From NCBI GenBank assembly GCA_963719275.1, contig CAVRBT010000020.1, positions 1 to 64,000 of the forward strand: a stretch of DNA of 64,000 nt, read 5' to 3'. The stretch comes from AC-32 sp963719275. Its GTDB lineage: Bacteria > Actinomycetota > Thermoleophilia > Gaiellales > Gaiellaceae. The first letter of the stretch is position 1. Every line of letters begins with the position of its first letter. Positions 1 through 8,511 of this stretch are shown here, piece by piece. The position numbers and the translations under genes are program-made. The notes below the pieces were generated by a model that did no database searches, was not told the DNA's origin, and was given only the letters and a program-made list of their open reading frames with translations.

Positions 1-747
1 CTCGCCGAGATACGCCTTGCGCACTTGCTCGTTGGCGCGCAGGCTCTTGGCCTCGCCGGCGAGCGCCACGCGGCCGGTCTCGAGCACGTAGCCGCGGTCG
101 GCCGAGTCGAGCGCCATCAGGGCGTTCTGCTCGACGAGCAGGATCGTCGTCCCCTGCTCGTTGATCTCGTGAATGATCTCGAAGATCTTCTCGACGAAGA
201 TCGGCGCAAGCCCCATCGACGGCTCGTCCAGCATCAGCAGCTTCGGCCGCGCCATCAGCGCGCGCCCGATCGCGCACATCTGCTGCTCGCCGCCCGAGAG
301 CGTCCCGGCCTTCTGGTGCTTCCGCTCGGCGAGCCGCGGGAAGAGCCCGTAGACGCGGTCGATGTCCTCGCGGATCCCGGCTCGGTCGCTGCGCTGGAAG
401 GCGCCCATCTCGAGGTTCTCGAGCACCGACATGTGCGGGAACAGCCGCCGGCCCTCGGGCGACTGCGAGACGCCCATTCCGACGATCTCGTGCGGCGGCC
501 GGCGGGTGATGTTCTTGCCGCGGAAGGTGATCGAGCCGTCGCGCGGCTGGTTGAGGCCGTTGATCGACCGCAGGGTCGTCGACTTACCCGCGCCGTTCGC
601 ACCGATCAGCGTCACGATCTCGCCCTCGCGCACCTCGAGCGAGATCCCCTTCAGCGCCTCGATCGTGCCGTAGAAAGTGTGGATGTCCTCGACTCGGAGG
701 ACAACTTCGCCGTTCGTCCGCGTCTCGCTCTGCGCCTCTGGGCTCAA
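1..747 (-). CDS. livF: LivF-type ABC ATPase, branched-chain amino acid uptake (3' end cut by window)
   Basis: ATPase subunit of a branched-chain amino acid (or amide/urea) importer. It would act at the inner face of the membrane with LivG on the LivH/LivM channel. The frame reads MSPEAQSETRTNGEVV, then a Walker A GANGAGKS around residue 50. It ends at the window edge with KAYLGE, the usual LivF C-terminus, so probably only the stop codon or a few residues are missing. The start is a TTG that overlaps the livG stop (TTGA), which implies translational coupling. It is the last gene of the operon running left from livJ. The family call is strong; the substrate is not determined by sequence. Confidence 0.9.
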   Translation of the reverse strand, partial: MSPEAQSETRTNGEVVLRVEDIHTFYGTIEALKGISLEVREGEIVTLIGANGAGKSTTLRSINGLNQPRDGSITFRGKNITRRPPHEIVGMGVSQSPEGRRLFPHMSVLENLEMGAFQRSDRAGIREDIDRVYGLFPRLAERKHQKAGTLSGGEQQMCAIGRALMARPKLLMLDEPSMGLAPIFVEKIFEIIHEINEQGTTILLVEQNALMALDSADRGYVLETGRVALAGEAKSLRANEQVRKAYLGE

Positions 748-1541
748 TGGGTCGCCGCCTTTCCGAGGTAGGCCTCGATCACGCGCTCGTCCTTCTGGAT
801 CGCGTGCGGCTCCCCCTCGGCGATCTTCTCGCCGTAGTCGAGCACGGTCACGCGGTCCGAGATGCTCATCACGACCTTCATGTCGTGCTCGATCAGGAGA
901 ACCGCGATCGGCCGCTCCTCACGCAGCATCGAGACGAAGTTCATGAAGGTGACGGTCTCCTGCGGGTTCATGCCCGCCGTCGGCTCGTCGAGCAGCAGCA
1001 GCTTCGGCTCCGTTGCGAGCGCACGCGCGACCTCGAGCCGGCGCTGGTCGCCGTAGGCGAGCGACTCGGCGAGCTCGTCATCGACGCCGCGGAGGCCCGA
1101 GAAACGCAGCAGCTCCCGCGCCCGCTCCTCCGCCTCGCGCTCCTCGCGGCGCACGCGGGGGAGGCTGAGGACCGAGCCGATGATGCCGCCCTTGAGGCGC
1201 GAGTGCATCCCGACGAGCACGTTCTCGAGCGCGGTCATCTGCGGGAAGAGTCGGATGTTCTGGAAGGTGCGGCCGACGCCGAGCTTCGTGATCGCGTGCG
1301 GCGGCTTGTCGGTGACGTCGACGCCGTCGAACGTGATCACGCCGTCGGTCGGCTTGTAGAGGCCGGTGAGCATGTTGAAGAACGTCGTCTTGCCGGCGCC
1401 GTTCGGGCCGATCAGGCTGACGATCGCGCGGTTCGGGATCGTGAACGTGAGGTCGTTGACGGCGATCAGGCCGCCGAACTCCTTTCGCACGTCCTGCGCG
1501 ACGAGCAGGCCCCCGTCGGTGGAGTCGTTCTGCTCGCTCAT
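744..1541 (-). CDS. livG: LivG-type ABC ATPase
   Basis: Second ATPase of the importer, 265 aa. Walker A is GPNGAGKT near residue 42, and Walker B LLLLDEPT is followed by the LivG-typical AGMNPQET. The signature region is the degenerate AYGDQRRLEVARAL seen in LivG proteins, and the C-terminus is AYLGKAATH. The ATG overlaps the livM stop (ATGA) and the gene's own stop overlaps the livF start, so livM-livG-livF are translationally coupled. The start MSEQND is fixed by this overlap. Family identity is well supported; the transported substrate is inferred only as branched-chain or related amino acids. Confidence 0.93.
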   Translation of the reverse strand: MSEQNDSTDGGLLVAQDVRKEFGGLIAVNDLTFTIPNRAIVSLIGPNGAGKTTFFNMLTGLYKPTDGVITFDGVDVTDKPPHAITKLGVGRTFQNIRLFPQMTALENVLVGMHSRLKGGIIGSVLSLPRVRREEREAEERARELLRFSGLRGVDDELAESLAYGDQRRLEVARALATEPKLLLLDEPTAGMNPQETVTFMNFVSMLREERPIAVLLIEHDMKVVMSISDRVTVLDYGEKIAEGEPHAIQKDERVIEAYLGKAATH

Positions 1542-2842
1542 CCGTGCGGCACGCCCCCGCCGCCACGCTCGTCCGCGGCGCGCATCTCGTACAGCGGCTC
1601 GTCCAGCGGCCCGAGACCGCCTTCCTCGATCTCGCGTTTGCGCCGCGCCTCCGGAATGAGGCCCTGCGGGCGGAACATCATCATCAGCACGATGATCACG
1701 CCATAGATCCCGAACTGGTACTTGGCGACCTCGATCTGGTGGCTCGCGGGGAAGATGTTGTCGTTGAGCCAGGTCCCGATGTTGGCCAGCCCCTCGACGT
1801 TCAGCCACGCGAGGATGCCGCCCGCGACCACCACGCCCCAGATCGAGCCCATGCCGCCGAGGATCACCATGCAGAGCAGGAAGACGGAGATGTTGAAGCT
1901 GAACTGGCTCGGGAACGCGCCCGCGTTGAAGCTCGCGATGTACGCGCCGGCCGCGCCGCCGAAGAAGGCGCCGATCGCATAGGCCCAGGTCTTCGTCCGC
2001 ATCAGCGGGATGCCCATCGCGCCGGCGGCGGTCTCGTCCTCGCGGATCGCGATCCACGCGCGGCCGAGGCGCGAGTCGCGCAGCTGGATGCAGGAGACGA
2101 TCGTGAGGATCAACAGCAGGATGGCGGTCCAGTAGAAGAGCCGGTCGGCGTTGAACTGCTGCGCGTACGCCGAGGGCAGGCCGACCGAGTCGTGCAGCGA
2201 GTTGCCGAACCCTGGCGAGTCGATCGGGCTGATGCCGAAGGTGCCGTGCGTGAGGTCGAAGCCGTGCAGGCTGTCGGCGTTGCGCACGAACTGCGGGATG
2301 ATCTCGCCGAACCCCAACGTCACGATCGCGAGGTAGTCACCGCGCAGGCGCAGAGTCGGCAGGCCGATCAGGATCCCGCCGAGCGCGGTGAGCAGGGCGG
2401 CGAGGATCAAGACCAGCCAGAGCGAGATGTGGATCCCGCGGGCGTCGTGGGTGACCCCGACCGAGCCGAAGTGGAACTTCACCTGCTCGAACTGGCCCGA
2501 GGCGAGCCAACCCGCGCTGTAGGCGCCAATGGCGTAGAACGCGACGTAGCCGAGGTCGAGCAGGCCGCAGTAGCCGACGACCACGTTCAGGCCGACGGCC
2601 ATCATCGTGAAGACGATGATCGTCACCGCCGAGCGGACCGACGGGAACGAGTAGATCAGCGGCACGTTCCCCGACGGCAGGCTCGAGAGGTAGTACGGGT
2701 ACAGGACCGCGACGATCAACACGAGGAGCGCCGGACCGAAGCGGCGGACCGGGCCCGGCAGCCGGTACCACCCGCGGCGGAAAGTGGCGCGGGCCGCGTC
2801 GAGACCGCTGCGGTGCGCCGCCTGGGCGCGGTACGAGCGCAT
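1538..2842 (-). CDS. livM: LivM-type permease of branched-chain amino acid ABC importer
   Basis: Integral membrane channel subunit, 434 aa. After a roughly 40-residue basic cytoplasmic N-terminus come multiple hydrophobic segments. Family hallmarks are visible: GLNVVVGYCGLLDLGYVAFY, PTLRLRGDYLAIVTLGFGE and the late GGMGSIWGVV segment. A long periplasmic-side insert lies between about residues 170 and 260. ATG start at 2842; the stop overlaps the livG ATG. It pairs with LivH to form the translocation pore for substrate delivered by LivJ. The C-terminal 30 residues are hydrophilic and unremarkable. Confidence 0.92.
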   Translation of the reverse strand: MRSYRAQAAHRSGLDAARATFRRGWYRLPGPVRRFGPALLVLIVAVLYPYYLSSLPSGNVPLIYSFPSVRSAVTIIVFTMMAVGLNVVVGYCGLLDLGYVAFYAIGAYSAGWLASGQFEQVKFHFGSVGVTHDARGIHISLWLVLILAALLTALGGILIGLPTLRLRGDYLAIVTLGFGEIIPQFVRNADSLHGFDLTHGTFGISPIDSPGFGNSLHDSVGLPSAYAQQFNADRLFYWTAILLLILTIVSCIQLRDSRLGRAWIAIREDETAAGAMGIPLMRTKTWAYAIGAFFGGAAGAYIASFNAGAFPSQFSFNISVFLLCMVILGGMGSIWGVVVAGGILAWLNVEGLANIGTWLNDNIFPASHQIEVAKYQFGIYGVIIVLMMMFRPQGLIPEARRKREIEEGGLGPLDEPLYEMRAADERGGGGVPHG

Positions 2843-2874
2843 CGTCGCGCGCGCCGTGTCGCGGCGCCGCGGCA

Positions 2875-3993
2875 CTACGCGCCCTCCGGCGTCCGTTCGC
2901 CGAGGAGGCCCTCGGGCCGGAAGACCAGGATCGCGATCAGGATCCCGAAGACGATCGAGCGGGTCCAGTCGCTTCCCGGCGCCCACAGGAACGGCCCCTC
3001 GTTGAAGGCCTGGATCATCCCGATGATCACCGAGCCGAGAACCGCTCCCATCAGGTTGCCAATCCCGCCGAGGACCGCCGCCGTGAACGCGATCAGGCCG
3101 AGCTCGAAACCGGTGTCGTAGCGCACGTTGAACTCGACCAGGAACAGCACCGCGCCGATGCCGGCGAGCCCGCCCGCGAGCAGGAAGGTGAACGAGATCG
3201 TCCGGTTGACGTTGATCCCCATCATGGCCGAGGCCTCGGGGTCCTGGGCGGTCGCGCGCATCGCCTTGCCCTGGCGCGTGTTCCGGACCAGGTAGGTCAG
3301 CACCAGCAGCACGGGGACGGTCACGAGGATCACGAACAGCGCCTCCCACGTGTAGTGCACGCCGCCGATCGCGAAGACGTCCCGCTCGGATATCAGCTGC
3401 GGGATGCTGCGGAAGTTCACGTCGAAGACCGCCAGCGAGATGTTCTGGATGATGAACGACATGCCGACGGCGGTGATCAGGACGGCCAGGCGTGGCGCGT
3501 TTCTCAGCCGCCGGTAGGCGAGGAGCTCGATGCTCGCGTTGACGGCGGCGCCGAAGGCCATCGCGATCAGGAAGACGGCCGCCAGCCCCAGCAGGATCAC
3601 GCCAGCCCCCGAGGTCTCGTCGAGGTGGAAGCGGTTCGCGATCAGGCTCGCCATGAACAGCCCCGTCAGCGCGAACACGTCCCCGTGCGCGAAGTTGATC
3701 AGCTGAAGGATCCCGTAGACGAGCGTGTAGCCGAGGGCGACGAGCGCGTAGACGGAGCCCTGAGTCAGGCCGATCAGGAAGATCGTGAAGAAGTCGTTCG
3801 GGTTGTTGACGAGGCAGTACCCGAGCCACACGAACAACAGTGCGACGAAGCCCAGGCCGATGATCGACAGGGCCGCAGGCCGGTGACGTCGTCGAACCCT
3901 GGGGCGGGGCGAGGGCTCCTCGGTGCGAGCTTCTACAGCGATCCTCTGGATACTAGAACGACGAGGGAGGGCGTCTCCACCCTCCCTCGTCAC
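2875..3993 (-). CDS. livH: LivH-type permease (start uncertain)
   Basis: Second channel subunit, up to 372 aa. The first membrane segment begins near residue 45 (SIIGLGFVALLFVWLGY). The signature LVALGYTLVYGILQLINFAHGD region and the later GLAGIGAVLF and LGGIGNLMGAVLG segments are typical of LivH. The only ordinary in-frame start is GTG at 3993, but a perfect 11-bp stem-loop covers the first codons (3961-3990). The true start may therefore lie further in, possibly a CTG just before TM1. It follows livJ by about 24 nt and precedes livM by 32 nt. Confidence 0.88.
   Translation of the reverse strand: MTREGGDALPRRSSIQRIAVEARTEEPSPRPRVRRRHRPAALSIIGLGFVALLFVWLGYCLVNNPNDFFTIFLIGLTQGSVYALVALGYTLVYGILQLINFAHGDVFALTGLFMASLIANRFHLDETSGAGVILLGLAAVFLIAMAFGAAVNASIELLAYRRLRNAPRLAVLITAVGMSFIIQNISLAVFDVNFRSIPQLISERDVFAIGGVHYTWEALFVILVTVPVLLVLTYLVRNTRQGKAMRATAQDPEASAMMGINVNRTISFTFLLAGGLAGIGAVLFLVEFNVRYDTGFELGLIAFTAAVLGGIGNLMGAVLGSVIIGMIQAFNEGPFLWAPGSDWTRSIVFGILIAILVFRPEGLLGERTPEGA
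3961..3990 (-). promoter_or_regulatory. Stem-loop between livJ and livH
   Basis: Perfect inverted repeat ACGAGGGAGGG / CCCTCCCTCGT (11 bp) with an 8-nt loop, right after the livJ stop. No T-run follows on the transcribed strand. It therefore looks more like a 3'-end stabiliser or partial terminator, the kind often found after abundant binding-protein genes, than a full terminator. Confidence 0.6.
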
Positions 3994-4017
3994 ATCGGAT
4001 CTCGGTGGACCGACTTC

Positions 4018-5415
4018 CTAGCCTGAAGCCTCCTTCCGCGCGGCGGCGACCAGCTTCGGGTCGGGCGCCGTCGTCAGGATCGTCTGCAGGTGGTTCGTGC
4101 CGGTGTAGATCGTGAAGAGCACGGCCGCACCCTTCGCACCGGACAGGTCGCCGTTCTTGTTGAACGAGAAGCTCCCGATGAGGCCGTTGTTCACTTTCGT
4201 CGCGTAGACCTTGTCGATCACGTCGGCGCGCGTGCCGTCCGACTTCTCGATCGCGTTCAGCATTACCTGGGCCGCCTGCGCGCCGAGGATCGCGTACGGG
4301 TCGACCGCCTTGCCGCCGATCTGCGACTTGAAGCCGTCGACGAATGTCTTCGCGGCGCCGGTGTACTTGTCGATGCCGACGCCGGCGACGCTGAAGAACG
4401 AGCCCTTGGCGTTCGGCGTCCCGCCCTCCGCCCGGTCGAAGACGGCGTCGGTCGTGAAGCCGTCCGGCAGCATCAGCATCACGCCGCTGCCGGCCTTCGC
4501 CACGTTCGGCCCGAGGACCGAGACCTTGTCGTTGATCAGCTGACCGCTGTTCTCGTCGATCAGACCGCCGATAAAGATCGCATCGGGGTTCTGGTTCTTG
4601 ATCGTCGTGAACAGCGCCTTGAAGTTCGACTGCTTCGGGTCGTAGGCCGTGAAGCCCGTGACCGTCATCCCGGCCGCCTTCGCCGCTCCGGCGAAGTTCT
4701 TCGCGACGCCGAGGCCGTACGCCTCCTTGTCGTTCAGGACCGAGACGCGCTTGACGCCCTTGCTCTGCAGGAACTTGGCGTCGACCGCACCCTGGTTCGG
4801 GTCGCTCGGGGCGACGCGGGCGTAGGTGCGCTTCCCGCTCGGGTAGTACTTCTCGGGCTCGTCACCAGCGCACGGCTCCGTCAGGCAGCCGTAGGTGTTC
4901 GCGGGCGAGAGCAGCAGGAGGCCACCGCCCGGGGCCTGGTTCAGCACCGGGATCGCGATCGCCGCACATCCCGAGTTGAACGTGCCGACCACGCCGAGCA
5001 GCTTGCTGTTCGACGCGTAGGCGTGCGCGTTCGCGCTGCACTTGTCCGGATCCCACTTCCCGAGCTGGGCCGTCGAGTCGTCACAGTCCTGGTAGGCGAT
5101 GTTGAAGTCGCCGGCCTTCCAGTCCTGCTGGTCGAGGACGTAGGCGATCGCCTTCGCCATCTGCACCGTCTGGGTGCGCGAGCCGCCCTGCTTCGGCAGG
5201 TCGGAAGCGATCAGGTAGTCGGGATCGCCCGAGCCCTTGTACTGCAGGGGACCGCACGACGACGCGGGCAGGGCCGACACATTGCCGCCGCCGCCGCCTC
5301 CGCCGCCCGTGGTCCCGCCACCGCCGCCTCCGCCTCCGCCGCCGCAGCCGGCCGCAATCAGTGCCAGCGCGCCGACGCACGAGAGGAGCAGTCCAATCGA
5401 AACGCGTTTCCTCAC
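4018..5415 (-). CDS. livJ: LivJ-type substrate-binding lipoprotein with poly-Gly linker
   Basis: Extracytoplasmic receptor for the importer, 465 aa. The start is GTG at 5415 behind a strong GGAGGAGGAAGA Shine-Dalgarno. The signal sequence MRKRVSIGLLLSCVGALALI ends in the lipobox AAGC. The mature N-terminus has two runs of Gly (10 and 8) separated by TT, an unusually flexible tether. The rest is a periplasmic-binding-protein type I fold: ASDLPKQGGSRTQTVQMAKA early, then GVVGTFNSGCAAIAIPV, and AYGLGVAKNF in the inter-lobe region. It heads the livJHMGF transcript and would be anchored on the outer face of the cytoplasmic membrane. The ligand cannot be named from sequence. Confidence 0.9.
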   Translation of the reverse strand: MRKRVSIGLLLSCVGALALIAAGCGGGGGGGGGGTTGGGGGGGGNVSALPASSCGPLQYKGSGDPDYLIASDLPKQGGSRTQTVQMAKAIAYVLDQQDWKAGDFNIAYQDCDDSTAQLGKWDPDKCSANAHAYASNSKLLGVVGTFNSGCAAIAIPVLNQAPGGGLLLLSPANTYGCLTEPCAGDEPEKYYPSGKRTYARVAPSDPNQGAVDAKFLQSKGVKRVSVLNDKEAYGLGVAKNFAGAAKAAGMTVTGFTAYDPKQSNFKALFTTIKNQNPDAIFIGGLIDENSGQLINDKVSVLGPNVAKAGSGVMLMLPDGFTTDAVFDRAEGGTPNAKGSFFSVAGVGIDKYTGAAKTFVDGFKSQIGGKAVDPYAILGAQAAQVMLNAIEKSDGTRADVIDKVYATKVNNGLIGSFSFNKNGDLSGAKGAAVLFTIYTGTNHLQTILTTAPDPKLVAAARKEASG

Positions 5416-5517
5416 TCTTCCTCCTCCGTCGCCCGTAGTCCGTGTCGCCGAAGTACCCCGCCTGAGCGCGGCTTCGTGGCGGGAAGTATCGAGGCATCGG
5501 CGGACTCCCGCAACTTT

Positions 5518-5575
5518 GAGCACGGGGGAACCCGTGGTTCCCCCGTGGACCCCCTCCTTTCTTCTCCTCCAACAG
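5518..5575 (-). repeat. REP-like palindromic element, copy A
   Basis: Contains the perfect 11-bp inverted repeat CACGGGGGAAC / GTTCCCCCGTG (5521-5531 and 5537-5547) with a 5-nt loop. On the minus strand it is preceded by TTGGAGGAGAAGAAAGGAGG. The same arrangement (TTGGA-GA-rich tract, GGGG, then a GGGGAA/TTCCCC hairpin) recurs at 52440-52490. A second bare hairpin of this type lies at 52375-52408. Confidence 0.65.
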
Positions 5576-5635
5576 CCGTTGCGAGGCTCGGCGAGAGCGT
5601 CGCAACAGCCGTTGCGAGGCTCGGCGAGAGCGTCG
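5570..5635. repeat. 33-bp tandem direct repeat, two perfect copies
   Basis: Two identical 33-nt units (5570-5602 and 5603-5635), each starting CAACAGCCGTTGCGAGGCTC. Each unit contains GCAAC/GTTGC inverted halves. The repeats directly flank REP-like copy A, and are probably part of the same element. No gene is visible here. Confidence 0.85.
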
Positions 5636-5676
5636 TCTCGCCGCGCCGGCGATAGGCAGAAGTACTCTTCGGGGGA

Positions 5677-5762
5677 GCCGAAGTGGCGGAACTGGCAGAC
5701 GCGCCGGACTCAAAATCCGGTGGGCCGCGAGGCCCGTGTGGGTTCGATTCCCACCTTCGGCA
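5677..5762 (+). tRNA. tRNA-Leu (anticodon CAA)
   Basis: An 86-nt class II tRNA. The acceptor stem is GCCGAAG / CTTCGGC with discriminator A. The anticodon stem is CCGGA / TCCGG around the loop CTCAAAA, giving anticodon CAA. It has a long variable arm (TGGGCCGCGAGGCCCG) and the T-loop GGTTCGATTCC. CCA is not encoded. It decodes UUG, a rare Leu codon in such a GC-rich genome. Confidence 0.96.
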
Positions 5763-5781
5763 CTGGCGTCGGCGCACCGTG

Positions 5782-5960
5782 GCGCAACACTAGGTGTCAG
5801 GCGCAACACCCGGGGTCAGGTCTTGCACCGCCGCATTCGCGTGACAAATCTGAAACGTCTCGTCCCGGACAGGTGGCGGCAGTGGATGGAGCTTCGCGCT
5901 TCCGGCACTCCGTTTTCCCGAGAACGCGACTGAATGTTGCAATGCAAGATCTGACCCCAG
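5782..5960. mobile_element. RAYT/REP-type inverted-repeat element (non-autonomous)
   Basis: The left end GGGGTCAGGTCTTGCA (5812-5827) and right end TGCAAGATCTGACCCC (5943-5958) are inverted repeats with one mismatch. The match continues imperfectly inward (CATTC on both arms). The left end is doubled: GCGCAACACTAGGTGTCAG (5782-5800) and GCGCAACACCCGGGGTCAG (5801-5819) agree at 16 of 19 positions. Such GGGGTCAG-type ends are known from REP-associated tyrosine transposase (RAYT) elements. No transposase is present, so this is a short non-autonomous copy or a remnant. It ends about 20 nt before pfkA. Confidence 0.65.
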
Positions 5961-5978
5961 GTTGAGACGCTTCGTAGG

Positions 5979-7013
5979 ATGGGCGCCGTGAAGGTCGGTG
6001 TCCTCACCGGCGGCGGGGACTGCCCGGGGCTCAACGCCGTCATCCGCGCCGTGTCGCGCCGGTCGTTCGCGCGCGGGCACGAGGTCGTCGGCGTTCGCGA
6101 GGGCTGGCGCGGGCTCGTCGACGGCCGCTTCGAGCCGCTCGGGCCGCGCGAGGTCTCCGGGCTGCTCCCGCGCGGCGGCACGATCATCGGCACGTCGCGG
6201 ACGAACCCCTACAGGGTCGAGGGCGGTGTCGACGCGGTGCTCGAGCACTTCCGCAGCGAGGGCCTCGACGCGCTCGTCGCGATCGGCGGCGAGGACACGC
6301 TCGGGGTCGGGGCGCGGCTGTATGCGGAGCACGAGTTCCCGGTCGTCGGAGTCCCGAAGACGATCGACAACGACCTCTCCGCCACCGACTACACCTTCGG
6401 CTTCGACACCGCGGTCTTCATCTGCACCGAGGCGATCGACCGCCTGCACACCACCGCCGAGTCGCACAACCGCGTGATGGTCGTGGAGGTGATGGGCCGC
6501 CACACCGGCTGGATCGCGGTGATGAGCGGGATCGCCGGTGGCGCCGACGTGATCCTGATTCCCGAGCACCCGGTCTCGATCGAGGACGCGTGCAAGGAGA
6601 TCCGCCACCGCCACGACCGCGGCAAGACGTTCTCGATCGTCGTGGTCTCCGAGGGCTACGAGCTCGACGGCATCGAGGACGCGGACGAGATGGACGAGTT
6701 CGGCCACGTGCGGCTCTCCGAGCGCGGAATCGGCGCGCGGCTTGCGCAGGAGATCGAGCAGCGGACCGGCTTCGAGACGCGGGTCACCGTGCTCGGCCAC
6801 GTCCAGCGCGGCGGCTCCCCTACCCCGCGCGACCGTGTGCTCGCGACGCGCTACGGGTTGAAGGCCGCTGACCTCGTCCACGCAGGGAGCTTCGGCCGCA
6901 TGGCCGCCCTGCACGGCGACAGCATCGTCGACGTCTCGCTCGAGGAGGCGACGGCCGAGCTGAAGATGGTCCCGGACGACTGGTACGAAGTAGCGCGCAC
7001 CTTCTTCGGCTGA
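5979..7013 (+). CDS. pfkA: 6-phosphofructokinase, probably PPi-dependent
   Basis: Phosphorylates fructose 6-phosphate to fructose 1,6-bisphosphate in glycolysis; cytoplasmic; 344 aa. The N-terminus VLTGGGDCPGLNAVIRA and catalytic PKTIDND (around residues 126-132) define the PFK family. The phosphoryl-donor site reads GGEDT (around 103-107) where ATP enzymes have GGDG/GGEG. Together with Lys in PKTIDND (Gly in E. coli PfkA), the Asp at that position is the established marker of pyrophosphate-dependent enzymes in the mixed-substrate actinobacterial group. The Mg/substrate motif MGRHTGW is intact. ATG start, with a weak GTAGG upstream. A RAYT-type element sits directly upstream, so the promoter must lie in or beyond it. 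Confidence 0.92.
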   Translation: MGAVKVGVLTGGGDCPGLNAVIRAVSRRSFARGHEVVGVREGWRGLVDGRFEPLGPREVSGLLPRGGTIIGTSRTNPYRVEGGVDAVLEHFRSEGLDALVAIGGEDTLGVGARLYAEHEFPVVGVPKTIDNDLSATDYTFGFDTAVFICTEAIDRLHTTAESHNRVMVVEVMGRHTGWIAVMSGIAGGADVILIPEHPVSIEDACKEIRHRHDRGKTFSIVVVSEGYELDGIEDADEMDEFGHVRLSERGIGARLAQEIEQRTGFETRVTVLGHVQRGGSPTPRDRVLATRYGLKAADLVHAGSFGRMAALHGDSIVDVSLEEATAELKMVPDDWYEVARTFFG

Positions 7014-7068
7014 AAAGACGGGCCTGACGAAACGACGGCTGTGCCGAGCGGCGTTCCGCCAGAACCCG

Positions 7069-8511
7069 TCAGAGCTTGTACACGGCAACCCACGGCCCGT
7101 TCAAGCCGTCCTGGTCCTTGCCCACGTAGAAGACGCGCTTCAGCTTCCGCACACGCTCGTAGAAGCGCGCCTCGAACGGGTAGTGCTCGCGCGCGGCGAG
7201 GACCCGGTCGGCGACCGCGCCGGTGACGATCACGTAGCGCACGTCCTGGAGGCGCATGCGTGAGAGGTTGCGGTCGGGATCCGGGTGGTCCTCGCTCGGC
7301 AGCGGCAGGTCGAGCTTGACGATGCGGTAGCCGGTGAACGGCGGCAGCGACGGGTCGACAGCGAGGCGCGTATCGCGCTCCACGTGACGATCGACCCAGT
7401 GCCGTGCGGCAACGCGGGTGTCGGTCCGCGTGAGCCGGACGTCGTCGCGGATCGTCCACGTCAGCGGCACGACGAGCAGCAGCAGCGTCACGGGCGCGAG
7501 CGCACGCAGCCGGCCGGCCAGCGCACCGAGCGCAGGGACGAGCGGGAGCACGTAGCGGTCGAAGTGCGCGCCAAGCGTGCAGAGGTCGAGGAAGTAGACG
7601 AGGACGAACGACGCCAGGATCAGGTCGCTGCGCTCTCGGCGCACGAGCGCCACGACGAGCCCGACCACGCACACGAGAAGCGCCGGGCCGAGGCCCTCCC
7701 AGAGCCGGTCGCCGAACGCGATCGGCGCGATGTGGTCGTGCTCGAAGCCGAGCCAGCCCTTCCGCGACAGCTCCTGGACGTCGTAGGCGCGTCTCAGCGC
7801 GCTCCCGAAGTGCACGAAGAAGTACGGGCTCGTCGAGGCGAAGGCCGCCGCCGCGGCGGCGCAGCCGATCGCGAGCCGCCGCCACTGCCCCCAGGCCGCA
7901 ACCACGAGCGGGACGATCAGGAACACCCCCGGGTACTTGAAGCTCGTCGCGATCCCGGCGGCCAGGCCGGCGAGCTCGATCCGGCCCGTCACGAGTAGCG
8001 TCAGCGCGACCGCGACCCCGAGCGTGAGCGGCACGTCCGTCACCGCCATGCGCGAGTAGGCGACGTGGGTCGTCTCGACGGCGACGCAGGCCGCGGCGAC
8101 AGGGCCCGCGAGGCCGCCGTACGAACGGCTGCCCAGCCACCAGGCCGCCGCCACGGAGCCGAGGGCGAGCGCGATCACCACCAGTCGTGCCGCGAGGTAG
8201 GACGGGTGCGCCTCCCACGCCTGGAACGGCGCGAGCACGTACATCAGCAGCGACGGGTAGTCGAACCAGTGCGGGTCGAGCCCGCCGCCGTGCGCCATGT
8301 GCCACGCGCGCGGGACGATGCTCTGCTCGTCGGGGCTGAAGAGCGCGAACGGGTGCGCGTAGTTGACGCCGACGAGCCGCAGCGCCGCCGCGCCCCCAAG
8401 GATCGCGGCGAACGCGAGCTTCGGCCCACCCCAGACCGCCTCCGCGCGCCGGCGCTCCGGCGGCGCCGCGGGCTCAGACCTCGGGGGCGCTTCCGCCGAC
8501 GAGCTCGGCAA
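7069..8511 (-). CDS. GT39-like (GT-C fold) membrane glycosyltransferase
   Basis: Polytopic membrane protein of up to 480 aa, resembling protein mannosyltransferase/ArnT-type enzymes that use polyprenyl-phosphate sugars. The first loop carries the acidic motif SPDEQ (around residue 58), as expected for the catalytic Asp of the family. About 10-11 hydrophobic segments follow, then a soluble C-terminal region of roughly 120 residues. The start is TTG at 8511, overlapping the upstream TrpC-like gene by 38 nt, so a later start is possible. Acceptor and sugar are unknown. Confidence 0.72.
   Translation of the reverse strand: MPSSSAEAPPRSEPAAPPERRRAEAVWGGPKLAFAAILGGAAALRLVGVNYAHPFALFSPDEQSIVPRAWHMAHGGGLDPHWFDYPSLLMYVLAPFQAWEAHPSYLAARLVVIALALGSVAAAWWLGSRSYGGLAGPVAAACVAVETTHVAYSRMAVTDVPLTLGVAVALTLLVTGRIELAGLAAGIATSFKYPGVFLIVPLVVAAWGQWRRLAIGCAAAAAAFASTSPYFFVHFGSALRRAYDVQELSRKGWLGFEHDHIAPIAFGDRLWEGLGPALLVCVVGLVVALVRRERSDLILASFVLVYFLDLCTLGAHFDRYVLPLVPALGALAGRLRALAPVTLLLLVVPLTWTIRDDVRLTRTDTRVAARHWVDRHVERDTRLAVDPSLPPFTGYRIVKLDLPLPSEDHPDPDRNLSRMRLQDVRYVIVTGAVADRVLAAREHYPFEARFYERVRKLKRVFYVGKDQDGLNGPWVAVYKL

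Noticed and set aside
5237..5400. Plus-strand Pro-rich ORF over livJ
   Set aside because: It is the antisense shadow of the poly-Gly codons in livJ.
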